DNA from: Monarcha castaneiventris obscurior
Lineage: Eukaryota; Chordata; Aves; Passeriformes; Monarchidae
Reading direction: 5' to 3'
DNA length: 64,000 nucleotides
NCBI GenBank assembly: GCA_026261815.1
Contig: JAMPIT010000258.1
Coordinates: 17,750,501 to 17,814,500 of the forward strand
The notes beneath the pieces were generated by a model. That model was given only the letters and a program-made list of their open reading frames with translations, was not told the origin of the DNA and made no database searches. The first letter of the stretch is position 1. Each line of letters opens with the position of its first letter. Shown piece after piece: positions 1 to 12,100 of this stretch. A program made the translations under genes and the position numbers.

Positions 1-1309
1 AGTGGATATAATAATGTATCTTTTCTATAGTTAATAACATTTCTATTGACTACAGTTTCAGTAAAAATCTCTGCAGTGGGAGATAGTCTGCTGAAGTCAG
101 TGACACCAAGATTTAACCACTAACTGACAAATCAGATGAAAAATAGCAGTAAAATGATCAGATCACTTACAGGTTACTCTTACTCTTCCTCAGCTTTATA
201 TGCTACTTAAGTCAGCTTGGTACATCCCTTTCTCTACAATTGTGACTGTGTGCTATGTCCTTCACAACCAGAGGCATTTCTGGACCTTTCCACTGGTGTG
301 GCCAATACCTCTATGGTAGTGTGCACCCCTGTTTTAAAAAAACCAAATTATATTGGACTAAATCCAGTCATGGTGTATATAGAAATGATGTATTGCTCAT
401 ACCCTGTGTAGGAGGACTGCTGGATGCTGAAGTGGACATAATTTTCTCTATTTAGGGGTTGATCTGATGTACTTGTGGAAGAACTAATGTTCTTTGGAAA
501 TGTCAATCAGAAGTTTTCATTTTAATAACATGCCTGGTTGAATTCAAAACTGGAATTTAATATTGACACTGCGCATGAACTGACATGTCATTATACACAT
601 GCTAACCTAGATTTATAAAATAATAAAATCATTGTGGTTTAAATTCCCACAAAATATTGATGGAAAAAGTGTCATACACTTATGGGAGTAGCTTACTTGC
701 TAATGTGTTTGCCGTTTTTTACTGACCTTATTGCGAATGCAACCTTGCTGCAGGCTCCTGCAAATTGGAGCTCTGCTACAGTATTTCTGTTCAGTTAATA
801 CCTGCAGAGCCACATATTTACTGGAAGAGCACTCTATTCTTCCTCCCTTCCTTCTGGAATACATTACCCTAATAACCAAAATGACAGTCTAGAATAATAC
901 ATCTTTATTTATTGATGTATTTCTTGGTTCTGCTCTGTGATAAGAGGCATAGTGATTTCATTCAAGCAGTGTATGACACTGACAATTTCTTTCTACTTCA
1001 GTGTTCATCTACCTGAAGGAAAACCAACCTGAATCAAGAAGAAAGCGTTTCCCTTTATTTGCTGTGTTAAAATGAAGCTGTGCTAAGGGAACATGAAGGC
1101 TGCAAAGGCACGCTTTCAGTAGGGGGAGGAGATTCCAGGATTAACACAGTCAGTGTCATGTTCTGGGACTTTCATACTCGTGCATTATGATACTGCCTTT
1201 TGTTAGAATTTGCATACTATTTCAGTTGTACAGTAATGCCATTTCAGTTTAAAATGGTTTTCAATTATGAGAACAGTAGGTCTTTTGGGGAATACTAAAG
1301 ACAGAAGTT

Positions 1310-1312
<3 letters not shown>
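1..1312. other. Unique non-coding DNA
   Basis: AT-rich single-copy-looking sequence with no reading frame longer than about 70 codons on either strand and no recognisable repeat. It ends at a long thymine run. It could be intronic or intergenic; nothing in it decides between these. Confidence 0.6.

Positions 1313-1347
<35 letters not shown>
1313..1347. repeat. Poly-T tract (35 T)
   Basis: An uninterrupted run of 35 thymines. It could be the reverse-strand poly-A tail of an old retrocopy or a plain slippage tract. No retrotransposon body or target-site duplication is obvious beside it. Length is likely variable between individuals and prone to sequencing error. Confidence 0.9.
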
Positions 1348-1406
1348 CTAAGCCAGAAATGGTGGAAAGATTTAAGGAAGACAGAGTGCTATTCACTTGG
1401 AAAAAG

Positions 1407-1428
1407 GTGGAGGTGGGGGGGGAGGGGT
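1407..1428 (+). repeat. G-rich tract
   Basis: Short guanine-rich stretch containing runs of eight and four G separated by a single A, flanked by GG pairs. It lacks four separate runs of three or more G with loops, so a standard G-quadruplex is only borderline. Confidence 0.6.
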
Positions 1429-1457
1429 TTGGTAGTGGGATATTACTTACCTCCTAG

Positions 1458-1596
1458 AGGTAAAAACTTAAAACTGGAAATGAGGTTAATTCATGACAGG
1501 TCCTCCACTGTAAATCAGTTAAAAATTAAAAAAGAAATTGAACAGCTGCATGAAATATTGTCCAGCTTAGAAAAACAACAAGTGTTTGACCTTTGA
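1458..1596 (+). other. Candidate terminal coding exon, coiled-coil peptide
   Basis: A possible acceptor (cctcctag) precedes an open frame of about 46 codons that ends at a TGA at 1594-1596. The last half has hydrophobic residues spaced 4-3-4-3 (I, I, L, L, L) within KIKKEIEQLHEILSSLEKQ, which is the heptad pattern of an amphipathic coiled coil and is unusual for random translation. The acceptor's pyrimidine tract is poor. I do not recognise the protein. Alternatives are a degraded retrocopy or chance. The frame also stays open upstream through the poly-T run, so the exon start is uncertain. Confidence 0.2.
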
Positions 1597-3280
1597 CTTG
1601 ACCTCTTTAGTTTAAGTTGTTGTTCCTGTATTTATCTATGGTATTTGGTAATTTTAGGGATGTCTCTGAAGTTTTACAGCATTGAATTACGATTTTATTC
1701 TTGTGGCAACAATGCCTTTTACATTAACTCACTGAAATAATCATACTAAACCTATGTGTGTGATTGAATGTCAAAGTCTTGATGATGCACTTAACTAGAA
1801 GACCATGTTTTTAGAAGAGGCTGCTTGCCCACAGATTCCCAACTATTGACTTTGTGCTGGTTTCCCTTCCTTAGTTACCTGAACTGCAGGTTGGCTCCCT
1901 CCTGGAGGGAGTTTCCTTGGTAGTGGGTACAGACCAGCATGATGCTGGTGAGTTGTGTATATTTAAGAAAAGAAAAATATGAAGAGAGAGAAATGCTATG
2001 TGTGGAAAAAATTATTTGTAATTTTTCCCTGAATTTTCAAACTTTATATAAATTCTGTACAGGGAATTTCTACTTTAGTGTTTCAATATAACAAAGTGGG
2101 ATGACAGCTAGAGAAACAATAGAAGAAATTTTTATAAAAATAATATTTTGGGCATTTACATGGGAAAAAGGAGCAAGTATTTAATAGAAATATGCTTCTG
2201 AGCAGGTAAAGTCATGTTGCCCTTACAGGATCCTGTCAGAGCAAGGCTGTGAAGGAATACAAATGAGTTGTTCAAAGTTGTTTTGGACAGTATGTATCAG
2301 GGTCATTAAAGCCAACTTTTCAAATAATCAGTAAAAAATTAATTTTCCAACATAGTAGAAAGTGAGAGAGGAACTAAACTATGACATCTGTGTTTGAATA
2401 TAAAAAGGACACAGAAATTGAAGGAGAACAGACCTGAGATGCCAAGGGAGGCACAGGGGGCTTGTAATGACCTTGTCGCTTGTATTCCACAGGAATGTGC
2501 AGTTCTTCCCTTCCTGCAGAGATTTCTATTGAAATTACCCATTTCTATACTGTTCTAATAAACCTGCTTGTAATTAGTTGGACCTGAGTTGGTTTCTGAG
2601 ATTCACTTTGGAAAGAAAAATAGAACTAGCTATTCTCAAGTGAAATGAACTTCGTATTTGATCAGAGAATGGGCTGAGTTAGAGTAAAAAGCTCAATAAT
2701 TTTATGTTGGGGAAAAAATAAAGAATCTTGGAATTGCCTCTGATGAAAGAGGAGCAAATTATTTTGTTGTTTCCTTGGGCTAGTAAATAGAAGTATTGCA
2801 GTTTGTACAGAAGAGTATGCTTTACGTTTCTCTTGGAAAGAACAGAAAAACAATGTTGGGTGAGCAATGCAGAGGGGTTCAGAAGCATTGGAATGTATGC
2901 TAAGAGTTGAAAGTAAGAGGCATTTCAGTTCAATAAGTCATTTATAAATAGCATTGAAATAAAATAATGATCTTTTAAGAACAAACATGTTATGCATTTT
3001 GAAGAGGTAACTTTTAAAATAGTTCAATAGTTTTCACATGATAAATTGCTTTGGACTTGAAACCTAATAGGGATTTTTGCCTTCCTTTTTAGTAGTGTCA
3101 AAGGGAGATATATAATGAACAGTAAAGGAAACAGCAAGACAGAGTGTGTTTCTCTAATTCTTTCCAAAATTATGTATAATTTTACTAATGTTATTGTTCT
3201 CCGCCCTCCCGCCCCCTCTTTTTATAGATGTACATGGATTAATGTGTTAAAATGGAAATTTAATTTAGGTTTAAGCAAAC

Positions 3281-3296
3281 TATTTCCATGGAAATA
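3281..3296. repeat. 16-bp perfect palindrome
   Basis: TATTTCCATGGAAATA is self-complementary over its full length with a central CCATGG. Whether it binds a dimeric factor is unknown. A 16-bp palindrome is notable but can occur by chance in 64 kb, particularly in AT-rich DNA. Confidence 0.7.
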
Positions 3297-3471
3297 ATAA
3301 TACTGTTGATGTCCTTTGGTTTGGGAAGTGTTCCAGAAAATACAATCCATCAGTTTTTCTTCAGTCTAGACACAGGCCAGAAATAATGATCACTTTTGCA
3401 AATGAGTGCAGTATTAATGGGAACCTTTGTATTTGGATTTTCATTATTTTGAACAGCTGCAGTTTATGGGG

Positions 3472-3503
3472 TGTGTGTGCATATATCTATATATGCACAC
3501 ACA
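3472..3503. repeat. Hairpin: 14-bp arms, 4-nt loop
   Basis: The left arm TGTGTGTGCATATA (3472-3485) and right arm TATATGCACACACA (3490-3503) are exact reverse complements around the loop tcta. It is built from a TG run and a CA run joined through TATA steps, so it may be a microsatellite inversion or a site of cruciform or Z-DNA potential. The stem is shorter than a typical miRNA precursor and low in complexity. Confidence 0.85.
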
Positions 3504-5280
3504 GAGGAAATTTGTGTTCAGATTTTTTTTTACCATATCAGTTTTCGTAAAAGACAGTAGATGTTAATGAAATTTTCTTTGAACATCTTGTAGCCTTCTG
3601 ACTGTTCGGCATCATGTGTGTTCTTAGCCATTTATCTAGTTCTGTTCCAGTAAGAACTGAGAAGCACTGACTGTCTATATGATCTTGTATGGGACTAATG
3701 GCTTTCTTGGGATTATTCACAAGCAAAAGGCTAAATAAATCTAACCCATTTGAAGAGTTAGGAATGAAGAAGTGTATCACACTGGAAAGTCAAAATTTGT
3801 ATTCTAGCTCCATAGCACTGTGTGCTAGGTTTCACCGATGGACACACTGATGGTGCTGGGAGAGCCAAGAAATTACACTTCATTTTGGCTAGAAGCAGGG
3901 CAGAATTCAGTGTGCTTCTGTCTGCTTCTCTTAGGTTCTTCCAAATGGCAAAACCAATATGAGAAATGTAAGCACACCTTAATCTGGTATAATTATTTGT
4001 ACTTATTTATTAAGAAAAATATTCAAAGCACTGTTTTGCTGTAAGTACTGGCATTATTTTGTATTTTTGCACTAATATGTATGAAAGTCATGGACCAAAG
4101 GCCATTGTTAAGCCTTTTTTTTTTTTTTTTAAATTTAAGCTGAAAAGACATCAAGGCATTTCCTCAAATGTCAGTGTATATAAAACAGTATTTACAAAGC
4201 CTTTATAAATTAGTCTTTACTGATGAGGCATATTCGTATTGATGTTCAATTTACTTACCCAGGAGACCAATTTATTTTCCTAGCTCGGTGCTAACTGTTT
4301 CCATTGACACCCGGGTCTGCTCTGACCAAGCAACTGTGACAAGTGGTTTATTGAACTGTAAACGGGCACTGTCTGACTCTAAACAATGGCTTTATCTAGT
4401 TATGAAATTCCATGCACCATTTCAGTCCAGTGGTGTTCGTTATACAAACAAGATCTTAATGTTATTGAAAAATTAATTTAAGTCTGGGTACACTGTGCTA
4501 CAGGGAAAGATATTCTGCATTGTGGCTTTATAAGCTGGTAGCTCACATCTTAAGTGAACTGGCTGAGATGTTCTGACTGCAGTTTGTTGGACACTATGAA
4601 TACCTGAGAGGACAAAAATGAACTGTCTTTGAAGGATATATAAAGGTAATAGAATAACTGAACAAATTCTATTGCTTATGCTTTAAATGAATCTAATGGT
4701 ATCAAGATGATTTTTAAAAGAATAACATTGATAGAAGAAATACAGGTGTACTTGTGGAAAGGAAAATTGTATCCTCAAGAAGAAGTTAACTGTGAGGTTT
4801 GGAACTACTAGCAAAAATTGAATAAACCCACTTGAAAAAAACCTTCACTCTTCTCCCCATTGCTTTGTCAGAAGGTAATTGTTTGTAATCAAAGCTTTGT
4901 TTTCACCTATCACTAAGTTAGCTTCTTCAAGAACTTTCACCAATAACCATAGAAAGAATTCAGAGGGTTTGCTCTCCTTTATTGCTGTATTAAAAAGGAA
5001 AAAAGGTGGAACTGTGTGTGTATATTACAGAATTGAAGAAGAATATGTTCATAGTAACATGCATGGTACATTTGTGAGTGAGGAAAAGTATCTCTTTTCC
5101 AGTGAGAATTTGCACAAACAGCACAATTTGTAAACAAAATTCACTTAATTCCTCTTTATCACTGAGAACTGTTTGGATTGCTTTTTGAGGCATTGCTTAA
5201 TGATCTTGTATAATTGGTTTCACATGTAAAGTCCCTATTGGTAGTTTCACTGTGATTTTCTTATGAAATATGAAACTCTT

Positions 5281-5346
5281 AAAAATTTAATGGTGAATTA
5301 ATATTAATTTAATCAAATATTTCAATATTAAATTTATTAATATTTC
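5281..5346. repeat. AT-rich patch with imperfect inverted repeats
   Basis: About 66 bp, almost wholly A and T, with ttaatattaattta-like and taaatttattaata-like segments facing each other. It may be a matrix-attachment-like or easily melted sequence. No specific function can be read from it. Confidence 0.5.
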
Positions 5347-8300
5347 ATCTTCTCTATGGCTATGCAGATTTTTGAAAGCCACTCCAGTGTTGTCTGACAA
5401 ACTACTTGGTTATACAAAGACTACTTAGAAATTTTTTGGCTCATGTGGTTTCTTCACAGTAGTCAGGCTGCCTGGGTCGTTGGTTATTTTTATTCACCCT
5501 CTAGAGTGAATGTAAATGAGGTGCAGGAAATGGAGAAGCTAAAGAAAGTTTACCAAGTCTGATGGAGTCTGTAGTTTTGCTGTGCCTGGCTAGAATACAC
5601 TTAAAGAGAGCCCTGCGTGATTTTGCAGGTTAATCTCTGTTCACAGCAGGGTCTGACTTGTATCAAGCCTGCCATGCTTAGGCACCTGAGGGCTGTCACT
5701 GACAAGGGGCTGCCAGAGATGGACTGCCACCGATCAGGTCTAAATGAGTCAGTTGCACAGAGCTGATAAAGCCAGAGACTTACTGAAGTAGACAGGCCTG
5801 TGCTAAAACAAGCTCCTCTCTCGATTGAAACCCTGTCTGTCACTTTAATCAGTCATCTCCCCTGTCAGGCACAGCCAGCGGAGGGGCTGGAGCAGTGCAG
5901 GAGGTGCAGCTGAGGGATGGATGGCTCTGGGTGGTGGCTGGGCCAGTGCAGGGTGGCCTCCCTGCTGCCGTCAGGACTCTGCTGGCCAGAGGCAAAGTCG
6001 TGGCACAGGGCTGGGGGTGTTTTGCAGCTCAGATGCAGTCCAAGAGGTGATAGGTAGTGCTAATTGAAGACTTTTTTTCCCAGGTGATCTGTGCCTTCTC
6101 TTGTGTTTTTAATACAACATCATTCTTGTGTCCCAACTGTGCTTTTCAGAATCTGGAATAGTCTCCTGGACAATTAGTCAGCTCTTCCATCTCTATTATC
6201 TCTATTCCTATACAGAGCTGTTGTTGTAAATACATATCTGAGTTCTATACAACATTTTGAAACAACAATCAAGCAGTGACTATTGATATAGTAAGGAATA
6301 TTCAAAGTAAGCTTTTTTTGGTCCAGGAAATTTCTGTTTCCTAGTCTGTACTTTACATATAGAAATCAAAATCCATAGGCAAACAAGATATAATGACAAA
6401 TTGTGAAAATGCATGAAAAATGGCTTTGACCTTAGAAGCTCCCAAACTGCAACAGACACATACACTTGCCAAAGCCAGAAGTAGTCTATTGAATCATGTA
6501 AGCATCATAAAGTTAGCTGAAGCACTAATTAAGTATGGTCATCTTAAAAGAATTCATGCTTCATCCTGGCAAGATGCCCATAAGGAAAAGATAGATCTGT
6601 CAGAGTCTTGCAGACTGTAGTAATTAAGGTTTAAAATACTTCCCAGTCTAAAACAAGAATAGTTCAGACAGAGCTAACTGTTTAAACAGCATCCCTTATG
6701 AACTGACACTGCTTTTCTATTTCAGACTGGCATGTTTTAACTTTTTTTTGTTACTGGCATCTGTGCAAAATGTACAGAAAAACAGAAATTAGGATTTCCA
6801 AATCTTGCCTTTTGTCTCACATCCCAACCTGTGAATTCTGGAAGAGGGAGACCTCCATCAATGCTTTAGTCATATTGCTTTGAGTAGTGACTAAATACAA
6901 AATGAAAGGTCAAGTTGGTTGCATATGCCCCTGACTTAATTAGGATAAACACGTTGTATGTGAGCATGATCTCCCAGTATAATTTTGAATAACATGTTAT
7001 CTTGTTAGATCTCTCAACTCTCACAATATATTTTCTATTCAAAAAGATCAGTCTGGTTTTAAGGGTGCAAGGTATTCAGGGGCCCAAGATCATGAACCTT
7101 TCTGTAGTGCCCTATTATTCTGTGTTACATTCCTGGTGTAATCCAGTACTTGTCTCAGAAAAGTCTGCCCTCTGGCATAGTCATTCTGCTGTCATAAGAG
7201 TTTAGTTTTCTGTGATCTTGGTGGTATTTAACAATAGGGTCTGAACTGCATGTTTACCAGAAGCTGTGGGAACATGGATGTCAAGTCCATTAATCACAGA
7301 TAAAAAAATAAAAATCTCCTGGCTGGCTCGTCAGCCAAGGATTAGCTGTGTCCCCACTGCAAAACCTATTCAAACAACCCACTGATTAGGTCAGCTTGTC
7401 CTTCTGCCCTGAGACTTCTTAGGAGAAACTGGCAGCTACAGCTCACAGTTCTTGAGTCTATGTACAGATATGTGGCTGGAAGATCATAGGCAACTCCTGT
7501 GTAATGTTTGCTTCACTGGTGTCAGGCCGACACAATTGCATAAAATCAAAGCCAAACAGCATGTTCTGAGAAGCAGATGAATGCATGAGAAGGAAGGGTA
7601 TCAGCAGCACACTGATAGCAGCTTATGAGCATGTTTCTGTTACTCGGCAATTCATTTTTGATCTGACTTTATTTGGAAGGTAAACATTAGGTGTAGATGT
7701 TTATTAAAAGGTAAATAAAACCAATTTATTAGCATTTTTTATAAATATTTTCTCATATATTGAAAACATTAATTTTTTTTTCAGTGATGATGTGGCTTTG
7801 ATATAAGCATGTCTGAGGGACATGCAAGGAAGTCAAGCACATGCTACAGAAAATTTTGCCTTTGTTGCTTTGGCTAATGAAAACAGGCCGTGTCTCTTCT
7901 GGTGTGGCCTGGTGACCCATCTCTGTCTTTTGAGTGATCTTGTGGTGGGTGAATTGGGATGACTTTTGTTTTTAATCTGGTTAAAAAGGTCACAAAAATG
8001 TCTTGCAATCCTCTGTTGTGGAAAAAACTTTTATTTTTCTCTGCTGCAGTGCTCAATCAATATGGCTGTTCTGCATGGTTAACAACATATCTCCAGAATC
8101 CTATTACTATGCAAAGTAATTTCAAATTATTTTGCAAATAAATTGCTCAGACTCTGTTGGATTTCCTGACTTTCTGGAGTTATCTTAAATTCTCAGAACC
8201 ATTTGGCCCCATTCATTTTCATTTGCAGAATTATCAGTAATATGGAAATCAGTGTTAATTATTTTTCTAGCCACTATTGTCAGCACTAGCCAAAAGTGGA

Positions 8301-9105
8301 ATTTTATATCTTTGTCTTATTAGCAATTCTGATATAGAGACACTTGTTCAGCACGGTGGTCTATGTCTCTGGCACCTTCACTGGCCATCTAACTCCAGGC
8401 TGCCCAGGAGGTCACTGGGAAGCAGAGCTGGGTGGGATATTCTCACCCCAGTGTTAAATGCAGCAACATCTTCTCACTGTCTGGCATTTGCCTGGGTTTC
8501 CAGGAGCTTCTCAAGGTGCTTGCCTCAAAGCATATGGTGTTAATTGCTTTGCATCCGGGCCTGGCCAGTTCTGCCCCCTTCACTAGCTGCAAGGCTAGCT
8601 GGAACTGGCTCCAACAAGCTCTGTGGGTATTTAGTATTGCTGGCTCAGGAGCTGGCTTTGGACCAGGGTGTTAGGTGAAGGATGTGGGAGACATGCCCGA
8701 GTTTTAGCTCATTGCACCAGCTTTTGGATGCGTGCTGAGAAGGGCTTTCATTCACATTTGTCCTCTTGGTATGAAGAATTTCTAAGGTGTGCCCTTAACT
8801 TTATAGTTTGACACATTAAGATTTATGTTTAAAATTCAATTACGCATTTATTAAAAGGTTGAGGCAGAGTATGAATATGTAAAGTGAGAATTGAAATTAA
8901 ATGTCGTATTAGGGTTTGCTTTAGGGTCTGCAAAATTTGGTGTTCCTAGAATATGGCTTTAAAATCTGTAGTAGCTGTAATGAGTTCTCAATATACCTGT
9001 AATTCTGAAGCTCTTGAGAAAGGTAATAATTTTTCATTTTTGTTAGGTAATGAATGACAGGCCAAGCAGAATAAATTCTTAAATTTGATATTTTTTCAAA
9101 GAACC

Positions 9106-9118
9106 ATATATATATATA
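9106..9118. repeat. TA dinucleotide microsatellite
   Basis: A short run of alternating A and T. Too short to say more than that it is a simple repeat. Confidence 0.7.
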
Positions 9119-12100
9119 GTAAAATGATGACAATGGAACTTGTTTATTAAACTAATGTAGTGATTTTATCACTTCATTCTTGGTATCTTAGTACCTGATA
9201 TTAGCCTGGAATGGTTGTCATGGTAACAGAACACACTGTTCCTTTAATTTGACCTTAAGTTCAAGCCCTGCTGTTGTGGCAGAAATGCCAAGAACGCCTC
9301 CACTTTTATTAAAAAAATCCTATCAAATACATGCAAAAAGAAAAACGGTTGAAAAGGCAGGACCATCTGACATGACATTGTGAGGCCATAAAAGAGAAGA
9401 GCTCGATTTTAACTAGGGGACCAAGAAATAAACAACTGCTAGGATGCATATGTTCACAGTGTGTTCTCTGTTCAGGCTGACTTGCTCCGTCACTGTTTAT
9501 ATTCATTAGCCCCAGTATAAAGGCTTCCCTTTAAAAATTTACTTCTATTTATGTGTTTTGAGGACCTGTTGGGTTTGCTCTCAGAAGAGCAGCATTCACC
9601 AAACTGGCTAACTGCCAAGGCAAAAATTGTTTGGACAGGTCAGAGGAGGTTCAAATTAGGGTCTGGCCAGGAAAGAGCCTCCTGCTGGCTGGTGTTTAGG
9701 GATTTCTGTACTGTTTCTATCTAACCTGGTCACTCCACATGACTTTGTGGTCTGTGACTTTTTTGAGGCTCTGATCTGTAACCCAATGGAATCCATTTGG
9801 TCTTGGATAGAGCACTGAAAATGGAGAAATTCTTGGATATTGTTGGAGGAGATGCCCTTTCCTGAGGCCAGCTAGTGGGATGAGAATGTAGGAAAGATGA
9901 TCTCAAAGAATACTCTGGAAGTCAGAGTGTGCTCAGATCAGAGGAGTTTGAAAACATATGTTGTGCTGAAGGAGTAGCATTAATGCTATTGAAATCTTTG
10001 GAGAAAATATGGACACAACATAAATCTATCATGCAGTAGAAAGGGGAAAACGTGCCTTGCTGCCTTTATATCAGTGTGCTGTGCTGCTCTCACTTTGTCA
10101 TTTTTGCAGCTTCAAGGAAGATGGAAGATGTCTGCTTCATATGCCCTTGGCAGTGTAAACTGGTCTAGTTTTTCAAGAAGTAATTGAGGCAGCAGTTTAT
10201 AATCTCGAACTTTGAATTTGAGTACTGTGGCAATGACTTAAAGAAAAAGTTCATGACTTGAGCAGACCTAATGAGATCTTGGTGCTGTTTGCAGCATGGG
10301 AGCTTATGCTCTGCACCTGTCCAGAGTCTGTGCTTTGCCAAGTCACACAGAAGCTGCTCTATTTTTGGTTTTTATTGCTGCTGAACTTCAGCAGGAACCA
10401 TTTTCAGAATGATGTGTGTCATCCATGCTGTAGCACATCTGCACATTGCCCATGTCAGCAACTGCTTGGCCACATCAAGGTGGGTTGGGTGGCTGGCTGT
10501 GTCTTTAGAGTTGAGGGACAGAACTGTGGGACCTCCACTCATCCCTGTAATACTGTATTGGTCTGGGATGTTGGCTGTTGACTGAGGACTGCCTCAAATT
10601 TAAAACAAATAGGGGTGAAACACATTCAGCAGTCTGTATGCAGTGGTCATTTGGGATTGCTGTAAAACTCTTTTAGTACCCAAAAAATTGTATCAGGACT
10701 GGGCATTGACAGCAAGCACGGTTTGAACATTAAATCTTTGATCCTTGAGAATCTAATGCATGGTTGTGCTAGAAGCCAAAAAGCTGGGAAAGGCGTGCTG
10801 AGTGCAACGTGGGCTTGGCTGATCCATGAGGGCTGGCAAACTGGCACTCGAGGTCAAGTACAGCAGGGGACCCTTGGAACAGTACCTGTCCTGCAGTGCC
10901 CTCACGCAGTGACTGGGGCTGGCCCAGGACAGTGACTGGGGTCAGACACACAGCAGTAGTTGCCAGGCAAGTCCGTGGTGATGAAGCAAGTCTGATGTCC
11001 AAAACAGATAAATCCTATGGTAATGAAGAAATGTAATCTGGGTGAGTTTTCAAGGTCATTTACTGCCCTAAAGATTTAGTAGTTCAATTTTCACACTGCT
11101 GTAGACTAGAAGCATGGATCCTTTGTGGGTATGTGGTTGGTTCCCCTCGGCCCCTTTTTGAGACTTACAACTATTTTGGAGAGTAATCAAAGGCTGAGAG
11201 TTACTAGTCTATTGTTGCATTTACTCAGAACAAAATGATAGGGAGAATTCTGTGCTCCTGGAGAATTATCATTGCCTCCAAAAGAGTAAAATATGAATAC
11301 AAATTAGTTTGAAAATACCACTCTAACATCAGTAATTCTCAGTTGAAGAAAATGTGAATAAAGTATAAATAACCTAATTGTTAGTGCTCTTCCTAACACA
11401 AATGATGCCTTGTGAGTTCTGATCTTATGGGGAAAAAAAAGATACAACACAAGAAGTACAAGCATGTGAGAGTTACCCTGTTCTGTTTTAACAGTAGATT
11501 AGCTTAGGCTTATTTGCTATGCAGTGTGCCCTTTGGTAAAGCTGAAACATTCCAACTTAGTTCTCTTTTCTGTCATTTTCATGGCTGTGATACAAGCTTG
11601 CATTTTATGTTATGGTAGCAGAAAAAGAGAGTATGATCTGAACACCAGTGTCAAACAAGAAGGCATTGCCCAATGTTGGTTGCTTCTAATGTTTCTTTTG
11701 AAGATGCTCAACTCTTCTCTTTCTCTCTGAAAGGGAGTCACAGATTTCATGCAATGAGTTGCACTTGTTCAACCCCTCTCAAAGTGGATGAGCACCCACT
11801 AGCAAGGATGTAGCTTTTGGTCTGTGGTGTGTAGCTCTGGGGTTGTGGAATTTCGGGGCTATGGGATTTCAGGGTTGAAGCACACAGAAGGCCCATGCTA
11901 CACAGTGTGCAGACAAATATAGGTACTTTTTTTTTTTCCCCGCTAAAGTGATGTAAAAAGCCCAAACCAAACCAGCCCTCCCCTTTGTCTTCCAAGCCCT
12001 TCAGGTTTGTTTTATAGCTCAGGAGTAGGCACAACCCTGCTGCTCTTTCAGATGTGCTCAAAGAGTTATTTGTAACCTTTGCTTGGGTATAGTACAAGCA

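Noticed and set aside
3948..3990. Micro-exon after the acceptor cttctcttag near 3.93 kb
   Set aside because: The donor (aat/gtaagc) is mediocre and the enclosed 33 bp give no distinctive peptide.
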